Source: Arthrobacter sp. StoSoilB22 (lineage in GTDB: Bacteria > Actinomycetota > Actinomycetes > Actinomycetales > Micrococcaceae). Taken from it: a stretch of DNA of 64,000 bases. A program made the translations under genes and the position numbers. Below, piece after piece: positions 60,339 to 64,000 of the stretch; positions within the stretch are counted from its first letter, which is position 1; the number at the start of each line of letters is the position of its first letter. The stretch lies in NCBI RefSeq assembly GCF_019977315.1, contig NZ_AP024652.1, forward strand, positions 558,001-622,000, in the 5' to 3' direction. The notes beneath the pieces were generated by a model. It was not told where the DNA came from, did not search any database, and was given only the letters and a program-made list of their open reading frames with translations.

Positions 60339-61135
60339 ACCTCACAAGCAGCAGCGCACCAAGCAACAGTGCCACCAGCACCAGCAAGACCCAGGACATC
60401 GAAAAGTTCCACGGCTCCAGCTTGGAACTTCAGAACCTGACCATGGCTTACGGGGACGTCGATGTGCTCCGCAACGTCAGCCTCAACGTGGCTCCGGGAA
60501 CCACCACCTGCATCATCGGCCCATCCGGCTCAGGCAAATCCACGCTCCTGCGCGGAGTCAACCGTCTGCATGAACCCAAGAGCGGCGATGTACTGCTGGC
60601 CGGTGAAAGTGCCCTCAAGGTCAAGCCGGACATTCTCCGTGCACGGATCGGTATGGTGTTCCAGCACTTCAACCTCTTCCCGGACCACACCGCCTTGGAA
60701 AACGTGGCGCTGGCCCTGTGGAGCGTCAAAGGAATGTCCAAATCCGAGGCCCGGGAACGCGCCCGGCGCCGCCTCGCCGAAGTAGGCCTCGCCGAACGCG
60801 CCGATCACCGGCCACGGGATCTCTCCGGCGGGCAGCAGCAACGCGTCGCCATTGCCCGCGCACTGGCCATGGAGCCCGAGGTCATGCTCTTCGACGAAGC
60901 CACCAGCGCACTGGACCCCGAACTCGTCAAAGGCGTCCTCAATCTCATGGCCGGCCTCGGCAGCCGCGGGATGACCATGCTGGTTGTCACCCACGAAATG
61001 GGCTTTGCCCGAAAAGTTGCGGACCAGGTGGTCTTCATGGACGAAGGCGAAGTAGTGGAAATCGGAACGCCCACCCAGCTCTTTGACAACCCACGCAGCG
61101 AACGCCTGCAGCGCTTTCTTTCGGAAGTGCTGTGA
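60335..61135 (+). CDS. Amino acid-type ABC transporter ATP-binding protein (GlnQ/HisP family)
   Basis: A 266-residue ATPase with a 25-residue Ser/Thr-rich N-terminal extension, Walker A GPSGSGKST, GMVFQHFNLFPDHTALENV (Q-loop), signature LSGGQQQRVAIARAL, Walker B VMLFDEATSALDPE and the switch His in VVTHEMGFA. GTG 60335 overlaps the permease stop, and the dehydrogenase start overlaps its stop, so the operon is tightly coupled. Confidence 0.94.
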   Translation: MNLTSSSAPSNSATSTSKTQDIEKFHGSSLELQNLTMAYGDVDVLRNVSLNVAPGTTTCIIGPSGSGKSTLLRGVNRLHEPKSGDVLLAGESALKVKPDILRARIGMVFQHFNLFPDHTALENVALALWSVKGMSKSEARERARRRLAEVGLAERADHRPRDLSGGQQQRVAIARALAMEPEVMLFDEATSALDPELVKGVLNLMAGLGSRGMTMLVVTHEMGFARKVADQVVFMDEGEVVEIGTPTQLFDNPRSERLQRFLSEVL

Positions 61136-62193
61136 TGGGCCGGCCCCCACTGGGCAAGGCAACAGCGGCACCCATCCGGACCGCCGTCGTCGGGTTTGGC
61201 GTCTCGGGCAAGGTGTTCCATGCGCCGCTGATCCACGCGGACCCGGACTATTCCCTGGACGTCATCGTGACGGCCGACCCGCAACGACAGGCCGAAGCCC
61301 GGCGGCTCTATCCGCAGGCAACTATCGTGCCGACGCCGGAGGATATGTTCACCCTTGCCGGGAAGCTGGACCTCGTTGTCCTCGGAACACCGCCGCTCAC
61401 GCACCTTGAGCTCGGTTCCACGGCCATCGCCCACGGGCTCAACGTTGTGGTGGACAAGCCATTCGTCACTACCGTCGCCCACGGTGAGGAGCTTGCCGAG
61501 CGAGCGTCCGACGCCGGTGTGCAGCTCACGGTCTTCCAGAACCGCCGGTGGGATGCCGACTTCCTGACGCTGCGAAGGCTGCTGCGGGACGGCGCCTTGG
61601 GCGAGGTGCGGACCTTCGAGTCGCGTTTTGAATGGTGGCGTCCTGAAGGCTTCGGGAATTGGCGCGACTCGGCCACGTTGGCCGAAGGTGGCGGCATCCT
61701 CCACGATCTCGGCGCCCATCTGATAGACCAAGCGATCCAACTGTTCGGCCCTGTGGAGGACAGCTACGGCGAGACCGCCAACCACGGCCCGCGCACAGAT
61801 GCTGCAGATACCGAAGCTTTCGTGTCGCTGCGTCATGAATCCGGGGTCCGGACACGGCTGTGGATGAACGGAATGGCCGCCCAAGTGGGCCCGCGCTTCC
61901 ACGTACTCGGCTCAAATGCCGGCTACACCAAGTGGGGACTCGACAGCCAGGAACCAGCGCTCGCAGCCGGCATCACGCCGTCGGACGCTGCTTACGGCAC
62001 CGAACCCCAGGAGTCTTGGGGGCTTCTGGGAGTAGCCGGATCAGCAACGCCTGTACCGGCGGAGAAGGGTGACTACCCGCAGTTCTACCGGGAACTGGCC
62101 TCCTCGCTCCGCGGGCACGGATCGCTTCCCGTGCAAGCGGCCGAGGCTCTGGAAACCCTCAAGATCATCGAAAAAATCCACGCGTTCGCGTAG
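61132..62193 (+). CDS. Gfo/Idh/MocA-family oxidoreductase
   Basis: A 353-residue NAD(P)-dependent dehydrogenase. The Rossmann site is VVGFGVSGKVFHAPLI, the YdgJ-like branch signature, and VVDKPFVTT is the conserved catalytic-Lys segment; GGGILHDLGAHLIDQAIQLFG has the C-terminal His. GTG 61132 or ATG 61135 starts it, overlapping the ATPase gene. It likely oxidises or reduces an intermediate of the imported compound; sugar, inositol or imino substrates are all possible. Confidence 0.92.
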   Translation: MMGRPPLGKATAAPIRTAVVGFGVSGKVFHAPLIHADPDYSLDVIVTADPQRQAEARRLYPQATIVPTPEDMFTLAGKLDLVVLGTPPLTHLELGSTAIAHGLNVVVDKPFVTTVAHGEELAERASDAGVQLTVFQNRRWDADFLTLRRLLRDGALGEVRTFESRFEWWRPEGFGNWRDSATLAEGGGILHDLGAHLIDQAIQLFGPVEDSYGETANHGPRTDAADTEAFVSLRHESGVRTRLWMNGMAAQVGPRFHVLGSNAGYTKWGLDSQEPALAAGITPSDAAYGTEPQESWGLLGVAGSATPVPAEKGDYPQFYRELASSLRGHGSLPVQAAEALETLKIIEKIHAFA

Positions 62194-62253
62194 GCAGCAC
62201 GTCGCCTAAGCCAGGCGCATTTCAGAATTCAGAACCCGAAAGAGAGATCACGC

Positions 62254-63366
62254 ATGTCCTCCACCAAGCACGTTGCCGTCATTGGAGGCGGCATCCTGGG
62301 CGTTTCCACCGCCGTACACCTTCTCCGTCAAGGCGCCTCGGTAACCCTGCTGACCGAGCAGGGCCTGGCCAGCGAAGCCACCGGCCGCTCGCTGTCCTGG
62401 CTCAACTCGGCGGGCGAACGCTCCACGCCGTATCACCAGCTGCGGGTGGCAGGCGTTGACCGGTACCGCACGCTCTTCGCCGCGGACCCCAGCCGTGAAT
62501 GGCTGCAGTTCGGGGGCGGACTCATGTGGAACGCCGCGGGGCAGAGTGAGGTTACAGAAGCCCGTCACGCCTACGAGAAGTCCATTGGCTATGACTCCAA
62601 GCTGTTGGCCCCTGAAGAGATTGCCTCGGTGACGCCCGGTATCGATGCCAGTGCGGTCCCCGACAACGCCATTTTCAACCCCGGCGAAGGATGGGTCAGT
62701 CTCCCGGATCTGGTGAACTTCCTGATGGAGGAATTCCACGCCTTGGGCGGCCAGCTGGTCCTTAACGCCGGAAAGGCCTCAGTGACGGTGCACGACGGAC
62801 GGGCCACCGGCGTCGAAACTGTCGGCGGTGAAACGTACACCGCTGATGCCGTGCTGGTTGCCTGCGGTGCCGCAACACCCGCCGTCGTCAAGCCGCTGGG
62901 CGTGGAGATTCCCAACGGTTCACCGGTTTCCATGCTGGTGGTCACCAAACCGGTGGAACACGGCGTCACGGCAGTGATGAATACACCGCGGGCAGCTGTT
63001 CGGCCGAATCCCGGCAACACATTTGCCTTGGATCACGACTGGTACGAGCACCAGATTACGGAGCACTCCGACGGTACTTTCAGCATCCCGGATGACGTTG
63101 TCCAGGAGCTGGCGGACGAGTCCTCCAAGCTCATTGCGGGCAATCCCGAGCTCAAGCCTGCCTCGTGGAAGATCGGCTACAAGCCCATCCCCGGCGACGG
63201 CGAACCAGTCTTCGGTGAACTCGGCCAAGTGCCGGGCTGCTTCGTGGCCTTCACGCATTCAGGTGCCACGCTCGGCCTCATCGCCGGTGAGCTTTTGTCC
63301 GGTGAGATCCTGAGCGGCCAGAAGCACCCCATGCTGTCCACGTTCCGCCCGGGCCGATTCTCCTAG
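62254..63366 (+). CDS. FAD-dependent amino acid/amine oxidase (DAO family)
   Basis: A 370-residue enzyme of the D-amino acid oxidase / glycine oxidase / sarcosine oxidase fold. VAVIGGGILGVSTAVHLLRQG binds FAD, and GRSLSWLNSAGERSTPYHQLRVAGVDRY and PGDGEPVFGELGQVPGCFVAFTHSGATLGLIAGELLSGE are the family N- and C-terminal patterns. It would oxidise the C-N bond of the imported compound with O2 or another acceptor. It lies 60 bases after the dehydrogenase, with GAGAGATC before the ATG, and ends the operon at a strong terminator. Confidence 0.92.
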   Translation: MSSTKHVAVIGGGILGVSTAVHLLRQGASVTLLTEQGLASEATGRSLSWLNSAGERSTPYHQLRVAGVDRYRTLFAADPSREWLQFGGGLMWNAAGQSEVTEARHAYEKSIGYDSKLLAPEEIASVTPGIDASAVPDNAIFNPGEGWVSLPDLVNFLMEEFHALGGQLVLNAGKASVTVHDGRATGVETVGGETYTADAVLVACGAATPAVVKPLGVEIPNGSPVSMLVVTKPVEHGVTAVMNTPRAAVRPNPGNTFALDHDWYEHQITEHSDGTFSIPDDVVQELADESSKLIAGNPELKPASWKIGYKPIPGDGEPVFGELGQVPGCFVAFTHSGATLGLIAGELLSGEILSGQKHPMLSTFRPGRFS

Positions 63367-63382
63367 AGCCCACTTAGACAGG

Positions 63383-63428
63383 CCAATGGCCCCGATACGC
63401 CATCTGCTTAACGTGTCGGGGCCATTGG
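63383..63428. terminator. Terminator after the DAO operon
   Basis: CCAATGGCCCCGATACG (63383-63399) and CGTGTCGGGGCCATTGG (63412-63428) form a 17-pair stem with one U-G pair and a 12-base loop, followed by AGTTTAAGG. It lies between convergent genes and can serve both. Confidence 0.85.
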
Positions 63429-63445
63429 AGTTTAAGGTGACCTGA

Positions 63446-63880
63446 TCAGCAGGTCATGGTGCCCTTGAAGGGCTTGCCCGTCCAGAAATTGTTGGAGCCG
63501 GGAACCTTGTAGAACCCGCGGACTTCGTAGCTCCAGGTGCCGATGATCTCGATGCCCGAACTGTACGTCCTTCCAGAGGCCTGGCTGAGGTCTCCCGTGA
63601 ACTCGAGGTTGCCGGAGCGGTCATAGACCTTCACCTCGTAGTGATTGGCATTGGCCACCGCTCCGTAAGAATTCACGGTAACTACGGTTTGCAGGCCGAA
63701 GGTGCATCGCATGGTGACGTTGGCGGTGGCCGGAGCGGGAATGATCGCGGCTGAGAACTGTGGGGTAGCGCGCTCACTGTCGGTGAAGGCAGCAAGAGCG
63801 GCCGTAGGCCCGGCTATCAGGCCAAGAACGACGACGGCGACGATCACCAAGGCACGGAGGAAACTGTTCCGCGGTGTCAT
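63446..63880 (-). CDS. Small secreted protein with SipW/TasA-like N-terminus
   Basis: A 144-residue protein. The first 31 residues form a signal peptide (FLRALVIVAVVVLGLIAGPTAALAAF), and FTDSERATPQFSAAIIPAPA right after it is the pattern of actinobacterial proteins processed by SipW-like signal peptidases. The rest is a fibronectin-like beta domain (YEVKVYDRSGNLEFTGDLS, WSYEVRGFYKVPGSNNFW) with two Cys, C58 and the C-terminal C144, perhaps bonded. ATG 63880 has GGAGAAC upstream. A further gene of the same direction ends at the window edge, so it is probably part of a surface-protein operon. Confidence 0.82.
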   Translation of the reverse strand: MTPRNSFLRALVIVAVVVLGLIAGPTAALAAFTDSERATPQFSAAIIPAPATANVTMRCTFGLQTVVTVNSYGAVANANHYEVKVYDRSGNLEFTGDLSQASGRTYSSGIEIIGTWSYEVRGFYKVPGSNNFWTGKPFKGTMTC

Positions 63881-63928
63881 GGTGATGGTTCTCCGTTCTG
63901 GTGAAGTGGCTGTGCTTGACGGGATACT

Positions 63929-63972
63929 CGCCGGGCCTGATCGGGCAGGGGGGCGCCCGACCAGGCCCGGCG
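63929..63972 (-). terminator. Hairpin between the edge gene and the secreted protein gene
   Basis: CGCCGGGCCTGATCGGGC (63929-63946) pairs over 18 positions with GCCCGACCAGGCCCGGCG (63955-63972), one mismatch that is a wobble on one strand, with an 8-base loop. Read on the minus strand it lies about 16 bases after the stop of the edge gene. Without a U run it may be a partial terminator or mRNA-stability element. Confidence 0.65.
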
Positions 63973-63988
63973 GGGCTGGTGGTGTTGT

Positions 63989-64000
63989 TTACTTGGTGGT
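63989..64000 (-). CDS. Last codons of a gene that starts beyond the right edge
   Basis: On the minus strand the edge reads Thr-Thr-Lys-stop (TAA at 63991-63989), followed by a hairpin and then the secreted-protein gene. Only three codons are visible, so this is a suggestion based on the hairpin position. Confidence 0.25.
   Translation of the reverse strand, partial: TTK

Overview
The window looks like a chromosomal segment of a high-GC actinobacterium, most likely the Arthrobacter / Paenarthrobacter / Pseudarthrobacter group. The evidence is strong G/C bias at third codon positions, frequent GTG starts, ATGA/GTGA start-stop overlaps, actinobacterial families (DUF3151 next to a class II fructose-bisphosphate aldolase, DUF6480) and a large set of plant-glycoside genes. 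No tRNA, rRNA, insertion sequence, phage gene or CRISPR array was seen. All assignments come from reading the sequence; no database was searched.

Layout. 0-2.8 kb: the tail of an unknown gene, a LacI regulator, pyrE and a twin-arginine-like alpha/beta hydrolase. 2.8-13.4 kb: a complete class V lanthipeptide (lexapeptide/pristinin/cacaoidin-type) gene cluster. It holds a NatAB-like ABC exporter, a 37-residue membrane peptide, LanK (APH-fold kinase), LanY (HopA1 domain), two 57-residue precursors ending in Cys, LanD (EpiD-like decarboxylase for an aminovinyl-cysteine C-terminus), LanX, an active/inactive pair of M16 peptidases, and a convergent NarL-type two-component system. Strong hairpins flank the precursor genes. 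13.4-23.2 kb: mostly housekeeping genes (phosphatases, TrmH-like methyltransferase, fbaA, DUF3151, UDG-like protein, purA).

23.2-48 kb: a plant-glycoside island. It starts with a TetR / GH3 beta-glucosidase / LLM flavin monooxygenase / LysR operon, a flavin reductase fused to an IclR-like effector domain, and an MFS exporter. It continues with a GH106 alpha-L-rhamnosidase facing a sugar ABC importer plus GH43 glycosidase. Next is a pyranose-oxidase-type GMC enzyme divergent from a two-subunit C-glycoside deglycosidase (TIM-barrel alpha, DUF6379-like beta) and a second GH3, then an MFS transporter and an SMP-30 lactonase. Together these suggest import and stepwise trimming of rhamnosyl, xylosyl/arabinosyl and glucosyl groups, including oxidation-dependent cleavage of C-C glycosidic bonds of C-glycosyl flavonoids. 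Substrates are inferred.

48-57 kb: a quinone oxidoreductase, an orphan SdhA/FrdA-type flavoprotein divergent from a LysR regulator, malate dehydrogenase, an alpha/beta hydrolase divergent from a TetR regulator with two clear operators, a Na+/H+ antiporter and an App1-type phosphatase. 57.3-63.4 kb: a LacI regulator divergent from a polar amino acid-type ABC importer, a Gfo/Idh/MocA dehydrogenase and a DAO-type oxidase, with two perfectly mirrored operators between them. The right edge holds a small secreted protein of the kind exported with SipW signal peptidases.

The class V lanthipeptide locus is the most exciting system here. Its precursors have an unusually plain hydrophobic core, and its LanX reads as a degenerate paralogue of its own LanK kinase.
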